Shown one piece after another: positions 1-11,670 of a DNA stretch of 64,000 nt. How positions within the stretch are numbered: the stretch's first letter is position 1; each line of letters opens with the position of its first letter. The stretch is taken from NCBI GenBank assembly GCA_964006375.1, contig OZ023264.1, forward strand, positions 12,286,225 to 12,350,224. Reading direction: 5' to 3'. The stretch is from Tillus elongatus (lineage: Eukaryota; Arthropoda; Insecta; Coleoptera; Cleridae). The notes below the pieces were generated by a model. It made no database searches. It saw nothing but the letters and a program-made list of their open reading frames with translations, and had not been told where the DNA came from. The position numbers were made by a program, and so were the translations under genes.

Positions 1-104
1 TTTCTTGTGTTGGATACCATCGTGTTCATCTATGCCTAGATATTTGTACACATCAATTTGGTCTGAAGATTGGATGGTTGTTGAGTTATCAATTTTGATG
101 TTCT

Positions 105-143
105 CCTTATTATGATGATGATTATTATTATTATTATTATTAT
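105..143. repeat. (ATT)n microsatellite
   Basis: A short run of ATG/ATT triplets that grades into pure ATT repeats. It lies next to the decayed LINE that follows. Positions 144-390 hold no recognisable feature. Confidence 0.85.
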
Positions 144-390
144 CGACTTTCGCCTGAAGGGCTTCCACACTCCCTCAAAGGGGAACATTTACTCATATCA
201 GGTATCTCAGATACCAAAGCGACTGGACGCAGATGGGGCCCATTCCAAGTTATCGGGCCCTGAACGGAAACGCGACACATTCTCACTTCCCAGGGATCTC
301 CACACAGTGTGGGCAATGGCAAGTACTACCGCCATCTGCATAACCTTATTTATAAAGATGCTCTCTGCTCCTTTCGTAAACTAATTTGTC

Positions 391-895
391 AGATCGTTCT
401 TCATTACCGAGTGGTTTATTTTCCTCACTTGTTGTACTGCCAGGTATATATAACACCATTTCACGTCCATCGAGGCAATGTGCTGGCCGTTCTGCATTTC
501 ATATTAACCTGGTTGTATTTTCCCTCTGACTACACATAAGGTGGGACATTTGTCAAGCCCAAACTGCATGTCAGTATGACTAGAAAACCCTTTCACGATT
601 TTAAGGAGCTTAAGATCATCCATAAACAGCAGATGATTTAGCCTCATTTGCTCCCTGCCATTGTCTTTTATACTGTAGCCATACCTGGTGAAGTTCAGGC
701 GGTTTGATAGTGGGTTCAATGCGAGTCAGAACCATAATGGGCTTAGCGAGTCGCCTTGAAATATGCCTCTTCTAATTGGTATCGTGCTGGTTATGATGTT
801 ATCACCCCTTGGTGCCCGTAACTGAATCTTTATTCTCCAAGTAGACATTGTGTGTTCAAGAAACGCTAGGAAACAAAAATTGTACAGTGGTTTCT
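391..895 (-). pseudogene. LINE family A reverse transcriptase, C-terminal half of RT domain
   Basis: Decayed non-LTR retrotransposon coding sequence read on the minus strand in two frames. One frame carries the fingers/palm motif RRGIFQGDSLSPLWF (about 726-860). The next carries the catalytic motif HLLFMDDLKLL and then FGLDKC (about 504-719). Beyond a stop near 504 the same frame continues with a stretch resembling the segment after the RT palm (SMDVKWCYIYLAVQQ), which takes the homology down to about 391. The upstream part of the same RT, with motif A, lies at 1311-1535; a DNA-transposon fragment separates them. The MDDLK form resembles R2/R4-type or similar LINEs more than family B in this window, but the clade is inferred. 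No intact ORF remains. Confidence 0.75.
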
Positions 896-1310
896 TTTTT
901 CTTTCAAAAAATAACATTCGTTACCACGGAATCGGTTGTTTATTTCAAATAGTGGAAACCTGAATCTAGGTTTTCGTACATAGTTTACATAACATTTCTA
1001 ATTAGAGATTTTACGTAATAATTAACAAAATAAAATGTTTAAATTAAAATAAAAAACATAACAAAAGGTCAGGGAAAATGTTGAAAGAGTTCTCCATTAT
1101 TATTGAGACAGCAAATACTCCTACGCAAAACGGAATTTGTCACTTTTTTAATAGAACGTCTATCGATATTGGCAAAATTATCTAGGACAACTTCTCTAAG
1201 ATCGTTCACTGTATCATTAGACCCTCGGTACACCTTATTTTTTACAGTTTCCCATAAAAAGTAATCTAAAATGGACAGATCAGGAGAACGGAGTGGCCAC
1301 GTAACTCGAT
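896..1310 (-). pseudogene. Tc1/mariner-type transposase, C-terminal fragment nested in LINE family A
   Basis: From 1310 down to a stop at 1069-1071, the minus strand gives an open frame of about 80 residues. It begins TWPLRSPDLSILDYFLW, the third-aspartate motif of the IS630/Tc1/mariner DDE/D superfamily (the D of SPDL). It continues with VKNKVYRG, the usual helix after that motif. The first two catalytic aspartates and the DNA-binding region are missing. At about 1308-1312 the frame passes directly into the LINE RT, and at the other side it borders RT sequence near 895, so this looks like an insertion followed by deletion. No terminal inverted repeat was found at either edge. Confidence 0.8.
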
Positions 1311-1535
1311 CTTATAGATCTTCAGCTCACTTATAAGCCATTCGTGTGGAACTGAATCATATGCCTTTTTGTAATCCACGTAGGCAGCAAATAGATTTCT
1401 TATTATTATTACTTTTTGGCGTATAAATTTTAAAACGTATCTTGCAAGAACTTGAGTCTGCAATCGATTCATTTTGGACCTGAATATAATGAAAAACTGC
1501 AATATAGCTCGAAATCTTCTTGACATTGACAACAC
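1311..1535 (-). pseudogene. LINE family A reverse transcriptase, motif A segment
   Basis: The minus-strand frame contains AYVDYKKAYDSVPHEWL, the RT palm motif A with its catalytic aspartate in the D-Y-K-K-A-Y-D form typical of LINE RTs. It is the upstream neighbour of the RT fragment at 391-895. The frame reads through into the transposase fragment at about 1310, which gives a chimeric ORF with no biological meaning. Positions 1536-1645 hold nothing recognisable. Confidence 0.8.
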
Positions 1536-1645
1536 CTCAATTTAGGTTTTCCAAATTTTAATTGTATTTAGCTTCCCGTAATTGTTTCCTATATCCAATA
1601 GTTCGTGTACTTCCTTGTAATTTATATATCATTATGCGATAACAA

Positions 1646-3725
1646 AATTATTCCACGTACACAGAAAACCTTTGCAGCCACTCAAAAGCCCTAGTTCTCT
1701 AAATCCTGTAACAAGGCCAGACTTGAAAAGGTCAAGGCTCACAAAAAGCCTCTAAACAATCGCAGTCAAGAAAACCGTCAAGCATTTAACGACGCAAGAA
1801 ACTGCTATGTCCTCATTCTATCTGAGGCAAAAAACTCGTTTAATAACCACATCAAAAACAAAGTCCTCTTAAGCTCCAGCGGCAGCAAACCCTTCTGGAC
1901 TCTTGCTAAATCTATTGGGAATAATTTTTGCAAGAGCACGTTCCCACCTCTTGTCTCAGGAGCTGAAATTGTTTCTACCACCCTGGGCAAGGCTGAACCT
2001 TTCGCCTTGTTGTTCGCCGGCAATTCTATTTTCAACACACCTCCAAATGTTCAACCACCAACAGTCCCAAATGTCGCGCATAAAATGACGGATATCATTT
2101 TCAAAACTAAAAAGGTACGAATGATGCTCTTTTCTCTTAATACCAGGAAAGCCTCTGGCCTTGACGAGATCCCAGCAATTGTTCTCAAAAAATGCGCACC
2201 AGAACTTGCTCCTGTCCTGACTTGTCTGTTTCAGACATCTTAAAATAGAGACATATTCCCTAGTAACTGGAAAACTGCTCGAGTACAACCCGTCCCTAAG
2301 AAAGGATCCAAAGCGCTTCCTAGCAACTACATGCCTATTTCTTTCCTTTCAGTCGTCTCTAAAGTGATGGAAAAATATATAAACACAGAAATACTAAAAT
2401 TTATTAAAAAATACAGTCTAATCCACGACAGGCAGTATAGATTCCGTCAGCGCAGATCAACTGCCGACCTCCTTTCCTTTGTCACCCATTCTTGGAACAA
2501 GTCTATGGAACTACACGGTGAATCCCAGATTCTCGCTCTAGACATATCCAAAGCATTCGACCAGGTCTGGCATGCAGCGCTCCTTAATAAACTACCGACC
2601 TATGGCCTACCAGCAAAACTCTGTACGTGGACAACAAATTTCCTCTCCAACCGGAGCATTTCTGTTGTTGTGGATGGGCATTCCTCTAAACTGTATCCAA
2701 TTAATGCAAGAATTCCTCAAGGTTCAGCTTTAGCCCCTACTTTGTTTCTTCTCCACATCAATGACCTCCTTTCTAGCACATCCAACCCAGTTCACAGCTA
2801 CGCGGACGAAAGCACCCTCCACTCAAATATACACTATTCTAAGCCTGTCTCTTTAGCCCAATTAGATCAGGATCGCAGACTCATGGAGGGTTCTATCTCC
2901 ATGGATCTTCAAAAAATATTAAACTGGGGAAGTAAAAATATTGTACAATTCAACCCTTACCAAATCACAGTCTCGCTTTCTTTCTCATAAGATATACACC
3001 AGCCTTAGACCCATCACAATAAACAACCAAGTTTATTCAAAGTAATGAGTCTTTTCACTTGTTGGCATTTCTGTTCATCGAAATCTCAATTGGCACCAAC
3101 ATGTCACATGAGTTGCAGAAGCAGCTGCTAAGAAATTAGGTTTCCTCTTCCGGGCTCGCAAAAACTTTTCACTAGCTAATCTCTATACCTTATATACTTC
3201 ACAGATAAGACCAAACCTCGAATACTGCTCCCACATCTGTGGTACTGCTGCTGCTTCTACACTCGCTATCCTGGACTCCATTCAGAAGACTGCTATACGT
3301 CTCATCGGCGACCTTACCCTCACCCAAAGGCTGCCATCCCTTGCCCACCGACGTGCCGTTGGTGACCTCTCTCTCTCTCTCTCTCTTGTATAGATATCTG
3401 CACGGGCACTGCTCAGAGGAGCTTTCTTCCATAGTTCCTCCACCTGCTGCCCTCAACAGATGTACCAGGGGAACAGAGCGAATGCACCCTTTTACTGTCC
3501 AACTCACCAGACATAGAACATATTGTTATGCCCGCTCTTTTGTCCCGAGGACTTCCAAGTTGTGGAATTCCTTGCCGGCACATGTTTTTCCTTCTCCCCC
3601 GAACCTCGAAACCTTCAAGTCCAGAATTAACAAGTTGTCTCTTTTCTCCTTGTCGACACCCACGGTACGATAGTATTTAGGCTGTAAGCCCTCGTGGTGT
3701 GTTGTTGAAATAAAAATAAAAACAT
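1646..3725 (+). pseudogene. LINE family B (CR1/Jockey-type) copy 1, 5'-truncated
   Basis: Non-LTR retrotransposon ORF2 fragment that starts in the linker between endonuclease and RT and reaches the element's 3' end. One frame runs from about 1668 to 2990 with only two stops (TAG near 1700, TAA at 2241). It shows KASGLDEIPAIVLKKCAPEL, LDISKAFDQVWH (motif A), IPQGSALAPTLFLLHINDLL (motif B) and YADESTLH, where the catalytic YADD has become YADE. A frameshift near 2960 moves the C-terminus into other frames, ending with RTSKLWNSLPAHVF and STPTVR just before an AAATAAAAATAAAA tail. A (CT)n run sits inside the coding region near 3366-3388. The endonuclease is absent. The copy is dead because of stops, the frameshift and the active-site change. 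Confidence 0.9.
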
Positions 3726-4199
3726 ATAAAAAATGTTTTGTGAGAGCAAATACCGTCCAAAGGTTAGATAAAAACTTTAAATTCTCTTGATCCTGATCCA
3801 CTTAATAATTAATATTCTTTTATTTTAACATTATGTTACTTGCAAATAAATGGATAACGCACTCTCTTGCATATTGCAGAACGGAAGTGTGATTTCAAAG
3901 ATGACTGGCTAAAACTAATTCAAATGTTGTCGACAGTCGCACAGCAGGAGTAACATAAAATTACAACGAAAGTGTAGGTTCAAATCCTACACGAATTAGC
4001 ACGTCTATACATTACATCTTTTGTATCTTTGTAATCTTAGCATGTATTCTTCTTTAACATCATCGAACAAAAATCAATAAAGTTTGCTTGAACCTAAAGA
4101 GTTTTGAAAGGCAGCCACAATTTTTACTATTAGCGAAAGTTAATAGAAACAATTTTCTTATAAGGAGATCGCTACTTCAAGACTTTTAAGATTTTTCTT
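3726..4199. other. Unassigned AT-rich sequence
   Basis: No coding, RNA or repeat signature was recognised between the LINE tail and the TA-core repeat fragment. Confidence 0.5.
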
Positions 4200-4445
4200 C
4201 TAAAAAAGTCAAAATCGCTAACTGAAACGTCAAGATTGACGACATTTAGCAAAATATCCTTAAACGAATGCGCGTCATGTTAAAGAAATGTTGGAAGAAG
4301 TGTGTTTTACAAAGCGCCATAATTGAGTTTCTTCTTCAGCCGTCATTTCCCTTCACTTTACTAAAATATTTGCAGAAAATTAATTTCAAATAGACGCTTT
4401 CCCTAATGCTTTGGCAGTATTTTAAGTTATATAGTTTGTGATTTA
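4200..4445 (+). repeat. TA-core repeat fragment, left part, split by LINE B copy 2
   Basis: Matches the inner core of the family described at 42992-44360: an AACGTCAA stretch, then a block equivalent to the CCGTCATT, ACTAAAATATTT and CTTTGGCAGT segments. It stops where LINE family B copy 2 begins. The ACGCA-hairpin end resumes at 7199, on the other side of that LINE. Confidence 0.75.
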
Positions 4446-7069
4446 TTTTTTATTTTTTATTTCAACAACACACCACGAGGGCTTACAGCTTAAATAATAT
4501 CGTACCGTGGGTGTCAAAAAGTAGGAAAGAGGCAACTTGTTAATTCTAGACTTGAAGGTTTGGAGGTTCGGGGGAGAAGAAAAAACATGTGCCGGCAAGG
4601 AAGTCCACAACTTGGAAGTCCTCGGGACAAAAGAGCAGGCTTAACAAGATGTTCTATGTCTGGTGACCTGGACAGTAAAAGGGTGCATTCGCTCTGTTCC
4701 CCTGGTAGATCTGTTAGGGGCAACAGGTGGAGGAACTATGGAAGAAAGCTCCTCTGAGCACTGCCCGTGCAGATATCTATAAAAGAGAGAGAGGTCACCA
4801 ACGGCACGTTGGTGAGCAAGGGACGGCAGCCTTTGGGTGAGGGTAGGGTCACCGATGAGACGTATAGCTCTCTTCTGAATGGAGTCCAGGATAGCGAGTG
4901 TAGAAGCGGCAGCATCACCCCAGATGTGAAAGCAATATTTGAGGTTTGGTCTTATTTGTGAAGTATATAAGGTATAGAGATTAGCTGGTGAAAAGTATTT
5001 GCGAGCCCGGAAGAGGAAACCTAATTTCTTAGCAGCCGCTTCTGCAATTGATTTGACATGTTGATGCCAATTCAGATTCCAATCCACAGAAATGCCAACA
5101 AGTGAAAAGGACTCATTACTTTAAATCACTTGGTTGTTCATTGTGATGGGTCTTGGGATTATATATCTCTTATGAGAAAGAAAGCAAGATTGTGATTTGG
5201 TGGGGTTGAATTGTACAAGATTTCTACTTCCCCAATCTAATATTTTTTGGATATCCACGGAGACAGCACCCTTCATGAGTCTGCGATCCTCATTTAATTG
5301 GGCTGAAGAATCAGGCTTAGAATATTGTATATTTGAGTGGAGGGTGCTATCATCCGCGTAACTGTGAACTGGGTTGGATGTGCTAGAGAGGAGGTCATTG
5401 ATGTAGAGAAGAAACAAAGTAGGGGCTAAAGCTGAACCTTGAGGAACTCAAGCATTAATTGGATACAGTTTAGAGGAATGGCCATCCACGACAACAGAAA
5501 TGCTCCGGTTGGAGAGGAAATTTGCTGTCCGGGTACAGAGTTTTGGTGGTAGGCCATAGGCTGGAAATTTATTAGGCAGCTCTGCGTGCCAGACCTGGTC
5601 GAATGCTTTGGATATGTCTAGAGCGACAATCTGGGATTCACCGTGTAGTTCCATAGAGTTGTTCCAAGAATGGGTGACAAAGGAAAGCAGGTCGGCAGTT
5701 GATTTGCGCTGACGGAATCCATACTGCCTGTCGTGGATTAGATTGTGTTTTCAAAAAATTTTAGTAATTTGATGTTTATATACTTTTCCATCACTTTAGA
5801 GACGACTGAAAGGAGAAAAATAGGCGTGTAGTCGCTAGGAAGCGCGATCCTTTCTTGAGGACGGGTTGTACTCGATCAGTTTTCCAGTTACTAGGGAATA
5901 TGCCTCTATTGTAAGATGTCAGACGAGTCAGGGCAGGAGCAAGTTCTGGTGCGCATTTTTTAAGAACAATTGCTGGGATCTCGTCAAGGCCAGAGGCTTT
6001 CCTGGTATTAAGATAAGAGAGCATCTTTCGTACCTTTTTAGTTTTGAAAATGATATCGGTCATTTTATGCGCGACTTTGGGGACTGTTGGTGGTTGAACA
6101 TTTGGAGGTTGGTTGAGAGTCGAATTTCCAGCGAACAGCGAGGCAAAAAGTTCAGCCTTGCCCAGGGCTGTAGAAACAATTCATCCCCTGACACAAGAGG
6201 TGGGAACGTGTTCTTGCAGAAATTATTCCCAATAGATTTAGCAAGAGTCCAGAAGGGTTTGCTGCCGTTGGAGCTTCAAAGGACTTTGTTTTTGATGTGG
6301 TTATTAAACGAGTTTTTTCCTCAGAAAGAATGCGGACATACCGGTTTCGTGCGTCGTTAAATGCTTGACGAATTTCTTGACTGGGACGGTGTAGAAGCGT
6401 TTTGTGAGCTTTGACCTTTTCAAGTCTGGTGTTGTCACAGTATTTAGAGAACCAGGGCTTTTGAGTGGCTGAAGAGGTTTTATGTGTACGTGGAATCAAT
6501 AATTACATGCCAGCTTGGATAATTTCGGTGACGTTTTGTGAGATATCAGAGTGGTCAGGATGAAAGAAGCAGACAGACGCCCATGGAAATGAGGAAAAGC
6601 AATCTCGCATTTCGTCCCAGTTCGCGGAGTTGTAGTGCCAAACGATACGTGGGTGTGATGACTGTGTGACATAGGGTTGCATTGCGCAGAAAGCAGTCAC
6701 CATGCTGTGGTCTAAGCGACCAAGGGAGGCAATGACTGATGTTTTATAGCATTCAGGTTTTTTAGTATGAAGGATATCCAAGGAATTTGAGCTGTGTGTT
6801 GGGATGGGAGGAAAGTAAGTAGATTGCTGAACCATATTAGCTAAAGAATTGCTGACTGCAAAGGCCTCCGCTGCTCTTCCTTGTGGATCAGTTTTTGAGA
6901 ATCCTAGCCATTCCTTATTATGGACATTGAGGTCACCAAGAATAGTGACCTCGGAGGAAGGATATTCAGAAATCAGATGGTCGGTTTTTCAGAAAGGTAG
7001 TCAAAGAGCTGGACAAAGTTTTTGTCAGAAGGTGACCGGTAAATGCAACAGATGAATTTAGTTGCAGCC

Positions 7070-7106
<37 letters not shown>

Positions 7107-7185
7107 ATCCATAGTATGTCTTTTCTTCCAGCTTCTGGTGCAGGGTAGATTGATACGGACGTACGCACACATGCCTCCATGCAAT
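4446..7185 (-). pseudogene. LINE family B copy 2, longest copy with endonuclease
   Basis: Read on the minus strand from 7185 to 4446, this copy shows the most domains. First come endonuclease pieces: YVRINLPCTR, then VTILGDLNVHNKEWLG with the G-D-x-N catalytic motif, then LDHSMV near the end of the domain. The linker follows, then RT with KASGLDEIPAIVLKKCAPEL, LDISKAFDQVWH and YADDSTLH, so the catalytic Asp-Asp is intact here. The C-terminal RTSK-type segment and the 3' tail lie next to 4446. Stops and frameshifts split it into at least six open segments (boundaries near 5090-5120, 5420-5450, 5655-5790, 6063-6150, 6500 and 6840). The 5' end is truncated inside the endonuclease. It is inserted in a TA-core repeat. 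Confidence 0.9.
7071..7102. repeat. (GA)n microsatellite inside LINE B endonuclease
   Basis: A pure GA run of about 32 bp interrupts the minus-strand endonuclease frame of LINE B copy 2, where it reads as a Leu-Ser run. The equivalent sequence is not expanded in copy 4. Confidence 0.85.
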
Positions 7186-7198
7186 CTAAAGGAAGTAA

Positions 7199-7250
7199 GG
7201 ATAATAAATATTCACTACCATAACGCACTTGCTGCGTCCCGAACTTTTTT
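7199..7250 (+). repeat. TA-core repeat, ACGCA-hairpin end (right part of 4200-4445)
   Basis: TTCACTACCATAACGCAC followed by TTGCTGCGTCCCG is the characteristic terminus of the TA-core family. It directly follows the 5' edge of LINE B copy 2 and completes the copy interrupted at 4445. Confidence 0.8.
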
Positions 7251-7889
7251 CTTTATAAGATTACATCAATTGTGTTTATTGCCCAAAAAATGTTCGTCTC
7301 ATTTGGCCTTCAGAGCAACCAAAATTTGAAAATGCCTCGTATATCTATTTTTTAGTAGTGCGGTATTTCATATATTTTCTAAGAATATCATTTGCTTTTT
7401 ATCAACTTAAATTACTTTGCAATATCACATACCCTTGGACTTAAGAAGAGCTATTACTAAACGTCTTAAGCCAATTATCAAGGGCATGCCACGGATATTA
7501 TCCTTATACGATGAACGTGTGGGTCAGGATCTAACTGTGACGAGTTGAAGAATGATTGCGCTGCAACAAGCTGAAAGAACTTGAGAGACATTCAACATTA
7601 CGCATGTCTTTCTTTAATTAGCTACCGCAGATTTATAGCTGATGCTTCGATATGCCTTATTGGCGAACAATGCTCGACAACATGTCCCAGACGTCTGCAA
7701 GCCTTTTGTGAGAAATGCTGAATACTTTATATGTGACTTGAATTTATAATAATCATGAGATGAGGCTTACGTTAGGATTCCCAGAATTTAGTCAATTAAA
7801 AATTAGTAATAGTTGATCATAGTTATTAATATTAATGTTATTATTCGATTTACTTTTAATTGGCTTTTGATTTATAGCTAGGTAGAAAT
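7251..7889. other. Unassigned AT-rich sequence
   Basis: No ORF with recognisable motifs, no tRNA-like box and no clear repeat match was seen. Confidence 0.5.
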
Positions 7890-8475
7890 CAAGGCAAATG
7901 GATATACCGGTTGTGGTGGCGAAATCCACAGGAGGAGGCTGTTAAGTTATTTCGTGATGAATTTATAAGAACGTTGTGAGATGTAAGACAGGGTCGCCAT
8001 CTCGGTGCAGAACCAGGTAGTATGTTGTCACGACAGCTCCCATTAACACAAAATGTTGTAAAATAGAGGCTGTGCACAAACAACTACCAGTTTTATATTT
8101 CCCATTTATTCCCTAATATAGGGAAAATGTACGTAAGGCTAGATGTATTTTCACCATAATTAAAACCGCAGGCCGGTTTTGCTCTAATTGGAGCTCATCA
8201 GTGCGTTATACTAGTCACAGCGAGAACACACCTATACGGCTATGGTAGCCAGCCTCCTAGAACATTGTGAGATCTACGACAGGGTCGCCATCTCGGTGAG
8301 AAACCAAGTAGTATGTTGTCGTGACAGCTCCAGTTAATACAAAATGTTATAAAATAGAGACTGTGTACAACCAATTAACAATTTTGTAAATCGTCAGCCC
8401 TGGCCCAACCGGTCTGAGGTTGTTTCTATATTAGGGAAGAAATGGGCCAGGGCTGACAATTTACAAAATTGTTAG
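7890..8475. repeat. Fold-back repeat family R (hammerhead-bearing), tandem/inverted copy
   Basis: Two related segments share a unit containing CAGGGTCGCCATCTCGGTG, a GTATGTTGTC block and AAAATAGAG-CTGTG (7960-8090 and 8265-8390). Between them lies a hammerhead-like motif (8163-8207). Near the right edge, GTCAGCCCTGGCCCA at about 8401 is matched by its inverse TGGGCCAGGGCTGAC at about 8446, a hairpin with a loop of some 30 bp. Other copies are at 33722-33835 (remnant), 35150-35515 and 63353-63592. The arrangement suggests a small non-autonomous retroelement related to Penelope-like elements or retrozymes; that assignment is inference. Confidence 0.6.
8163..8207 (-). ncRNA. Hammerhead-ribozyme-like motif, type 2, degenerate
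   Basis: On the minus strand: stem I strand ACGCA, core CTGATGA, stem II GCTC/GAGC with loop CAATTA, then AAAA where GAAA is expected, a short ACC/GGC stem III, C at the cleavage position, and TGCG closing stem I (4 bp). Two core positions deviate: G12 is A, and U16.1 is C. The sister copy at 35199-35241 keeps GAAA and GTC but has lost part of CTGATGA. Together the two copies imply a complete ancestor. Confidence 0.5.
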
Positions 8476-8589
8476 TGAGTGAATAGACAATGTGCATAGA
8501 TTTTCCATTACATGAATTTAACATTTACGTAATAGTTTTTCACACGTAAAACATTATTACATGCATGAAAATACACAAAAACATATACT

Positions 8590-9263
8590 TGCGTTAATAG
8601 CAAATTGAGTTATTGAAATTTGAAAGATTTAATGAAAATTCGCTACCAAAACGCACTTACTGCGTCCAGATTTTTTCTTACAAATATGCATCATATTTCG
8701 ATAAAAATGCAAAGATGCATTAACGAATTTGTTCTACGAAAATTAGCTACAAATTGTAGACCGTTAAACCATAAACTTCACGAAACCTACAGCGAAAGCA
8801 TCAACTTAACTAAACCGATAGACAAAGCATCAGAGAAAGGGTCTATTTGAAATGAATTTTCTGTAAATATTTTAGTAAAATGAAGGGCAATGATGGTTGA
8901 ATCTGAAACTTAAGGGCTCGCAGAACACTCTTCTTGCAACATTTTATTTTCACAACCCGTATTTGTTTCACGTTCTTTGCATTGCCAATTTTGACGTTTC
9001 AACTTGCGAATTTGACGTTTTGAGGAAAACTCCAAAATTTGATTTTTTATCTGCCCGTAACTTTTTTGTCTTTAAACTTAGAAATCTAAATTTTGGTACA
9101 TGTTTCATTCTTTATAACACAAATAAGCGTAGCAAATTTGGTTGTCCTTACTTTGTTATTTCCGGAGATAGAATTTTTTTTAGAAAGAGAACACAACATT
9201 TTCAGGGAAAACCTGTGCCGTTTTTTCTGGGTAACGAACTTATCCAAGCCACTTACAAAAGGG
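8590..9263 (-). repeat. TA-core repeat, truncated by LINE B copy 3
   Basis: Contains ACGCACTTACTGCGT (about 8660), the TTGCATTTT-like and CATCAGAGAAAGGGTCTATTT blocks, the AACGTCAA region and the CTAACGAACTTATCCAAGCC-like block. It stops in that block at 9263 where LINE B begins; (TA)n and the A/T palindrome are lost. Confidence 0.8.
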
Positions 9264-10252
9264 ATGATCCTCAAGGTTCAGCTTTAGCCCCTACTTTGTT
9301 TCTTGTCCACATAAATGACCTGCTCTCTAGCACATCCAACTCAGTTCACAGTTACGCAGACGACAGCACCCTCCACTCAAATATACAATATTCTAAATCT
9401 GCCTCTTTAGCCCAATTAGATGAGGATCGCAGACTTATGGAGGGTTCTATCTCCGTGGATCTCGAAAAAATATTAGACTGGGTACGTAGAAATCTTGTAA
9501 AATTCAACCCCACCAAATCTCAGTCTTGCTTTCTTTCTCATAAGAGATACACCAGCCCTAGACCCATCACAATGAACAACCAAGTTATTCGAAGTAATGA
9601 GTACTTTTGGCATTTCTGTGGATCGAAATCTGATTTGGCAACAACATGTCACATCAATTGCAGAAGCGGCTGCTAAGAAATTAGGTTTCATCTTCCGGCT
9701 CGCAAATACTTTTCACCAGCTAATCTCTATATCTTATATACTTCACACATAAGCCCAAACCTCGAATACTGCTCCCACATTTGGGGTGCCGCTGCCGCTT
9801 CTACACTCGCTATCCTGGACACCATTCATAAGAGAGCTATACGTCTCATCTGTGACCCTACCCTCACCCAAAGGCTACCATCCCTTGCCCACCGACGAGC
9901 CGTTGGTGACCTCTCTCTCTCTCTCTCTTATAGATATCTGCACGGGCACTGCTCAGAGGAGCTTTCTTTCATAGTTCCTCCACCTGGTGCCCCAACAGAT
10001 CTACCAGGGGAACAGAGCGAATGCACCCTTTTACTGTCCAGGTCACCAGACATAGAAGATCTTATTATGCCCGCTCTTTTGTCCCGAGGACTTCCAAGTT
10101 GTGGAATTCCTTGCCGGCACATGTTTTTCTTTCTCCTCCGAACCTCCAAACCTTCAAGTCCAGAATCAACAAGTTGCCTCTTTCCTCCTTGTCGACACCC
10201 ACGGTACGATAGTATTTAGGCTGTAAGTCCTCGTGGTGTGTTGTTGAAATAT
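9264..10252 (+). pseudogene. LINE family B copy 3, RT C-terminal part only
   Basis: Starts inside RT motif B (PQGSALAPTLFLVHINDLL) with no start codon of its own and continues through YADDSTLH. A frameshift near 9640 follows, then RTSKLWNSLPAHVFLSPP and STPTVR before the GAAATATAAAAAAA tail. A (CT)n run lies near 9909-9929. An apparent 259-residue ORF at 8897-9676 is a chimera of the preceding repeat and this LINE and should not be taken as a gene. Confidence 0.9.
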
Positions 10253-11084
10253 AAAAAAACGCCATCTAGAAATAACGACTATAAGCTCAAACAGAAAATT
10301 ATTTGTCACATGTTCCTTGTAAGAAACAGTAGGTTCATTGGGGTGAAGACATTAAGAAATATTGGGACATAGTAACCCACCCTCAAAGTTTGTGGCATGC
10401 TTTTTGGACACCTCTATTCAGCATTCGCGTACGTTAAATGCAACCCTCGTCTCCGATATCTTACTGAAATTTACATTTACACGTTTCATTGTGATTCTTG
10501 TAGCATAAGCATTGGCAGATAAAAATTAGTAGCCACCCAACACCAGGTATCGAGAACTTCATTTCTCTGTTGGTAATTTGTATATAATGTAATGTAAATG
10601 TAAATGTGTGTAGTTTGATACTTGTATCCTGTGTACTGCTCAATTATTTCCTGCTTGTATGGAATAAATTGACTGTTGGACAATTGTAGTTGTAGTTAAT
10701 TAGTCAAAGCTTTGCAAATGATATATCTCTTGCTGCCTCTATGGAGGCGGCAGATTGATGTGGCTGAGAAGCACGGTGTTGAGTTACAAAATCCCACAAT
10801 GTGCAATCGAAGGATTTACTATTGGCACCTTTACAGAATATTTGCATTCGCTCATGCAGCCTTACGTGTCTTAGTTAACCCACGAGTTTTAAGGTGTCTT
10901 CATTTCACATGAAAGCATTAAGATGCCAAGATAAACGAAAAAATTATCTCCATTGATTATAAACGCCTCTACTAAGTTAAATTACTAACACTTAGTGTCG
11001 AGAAATAAACTTTATTTGAACTCACATTAGCTCTCTTGGGTCGGTTTTTAAATGAAGCGTCCAGCATTTCGAACGTGTATTAGA
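10253..11084. other. Unassigned sequence
   Basis: About 830 bp with no recognised gene, RNA or repeat family. A short imperfect ATGTAAATGTAAATGTG run lies near 10590. Confidence 0.5.
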
Positions 11085-11575
11085 AGAGTAGAAAAGTCAG
11101 AACGCTGCAAATGCGTTATGATAGTGAATTTTTATTAAATGTTTGAAATTTAAATAACTCAATTTTCTATAAACTTAGAGAGTTTAATTTTAATACGTAG
11201 TAAGGTCTTTCCTAAGGCAAGATATCCACAAAATTTTATTAAAATAACTTTGTAATTTTCGAAGAAAAACATTTTTTTCGAAAGAAAATTTAAAATTTGA
11301 ATAACTCAATTTTCTATAAACTTACAAAGTTGAATTTTGGTACGTAGTAAGATCTCTCCTGAGGCAACATATATAGTAAATTTCATTAACACAGCTTTGT
11401 TACTTTTGGAGAAAAAATTTTTTTTTCGAAAGGAAACTCAAAATTTTTCCAGGAAACCCAGTCCGATTTTTCTGGATAACGAACTCATTCAAGCCATAAA
11501 TAAAAGAAAGGCACTTGCCAAGTTTCATCGAAATCGGTTAATTATTTTTTGAGTTATGAGACGGAGACAAATGAA
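11085..11575 (-). repeat. TA-core repeat variant with internal tandem unit
   Basis: Begins with an inverted ACGCA-hairpin end (AACGCTGCAAATGCGTT) and ends at the TTTTTTGAGTTAT block that normally precedes (TA)n. Inside, a unit of roughly 150 bp containing AACTCAATTTTCTATAAAC is present twice (about 11155-11300 and 11300-11455). Confidence 0.75.
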
Positions 11576-11615
11576 CTTTAATAAGATATTATGCTGTGAC
11601 AATACCTCTCTCAAG

Positions 11616-11670
11616 CAGTGGCGATTTCTCCTAGTGAGCTAGGTGTGCGCCGCACACCCTAAAATATAAT
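11616..11670 (+). mobile_element. Possible hAT-type terminal sequence (one end only)
   Basis: CAGTGGCGATTTCTCC followed by GTGTGCGCCGCACACC resembles hAT terminal inverted repeats, which often start CAGTGGCG or CAGNGNTTC. No matching opposite end or 8-bp duplication was found, and 11671-11924 holds nothing recognisable. Low confidence. Confidence 0.3.

Noticed and set aside
8897..9676. A 259-residue open frame that ends in RT motifs
   Set aside because: The first 120 residues come from the TA-core repeat and the rest from a truncated LINE; the join is an insertion point, not a fusion gene.
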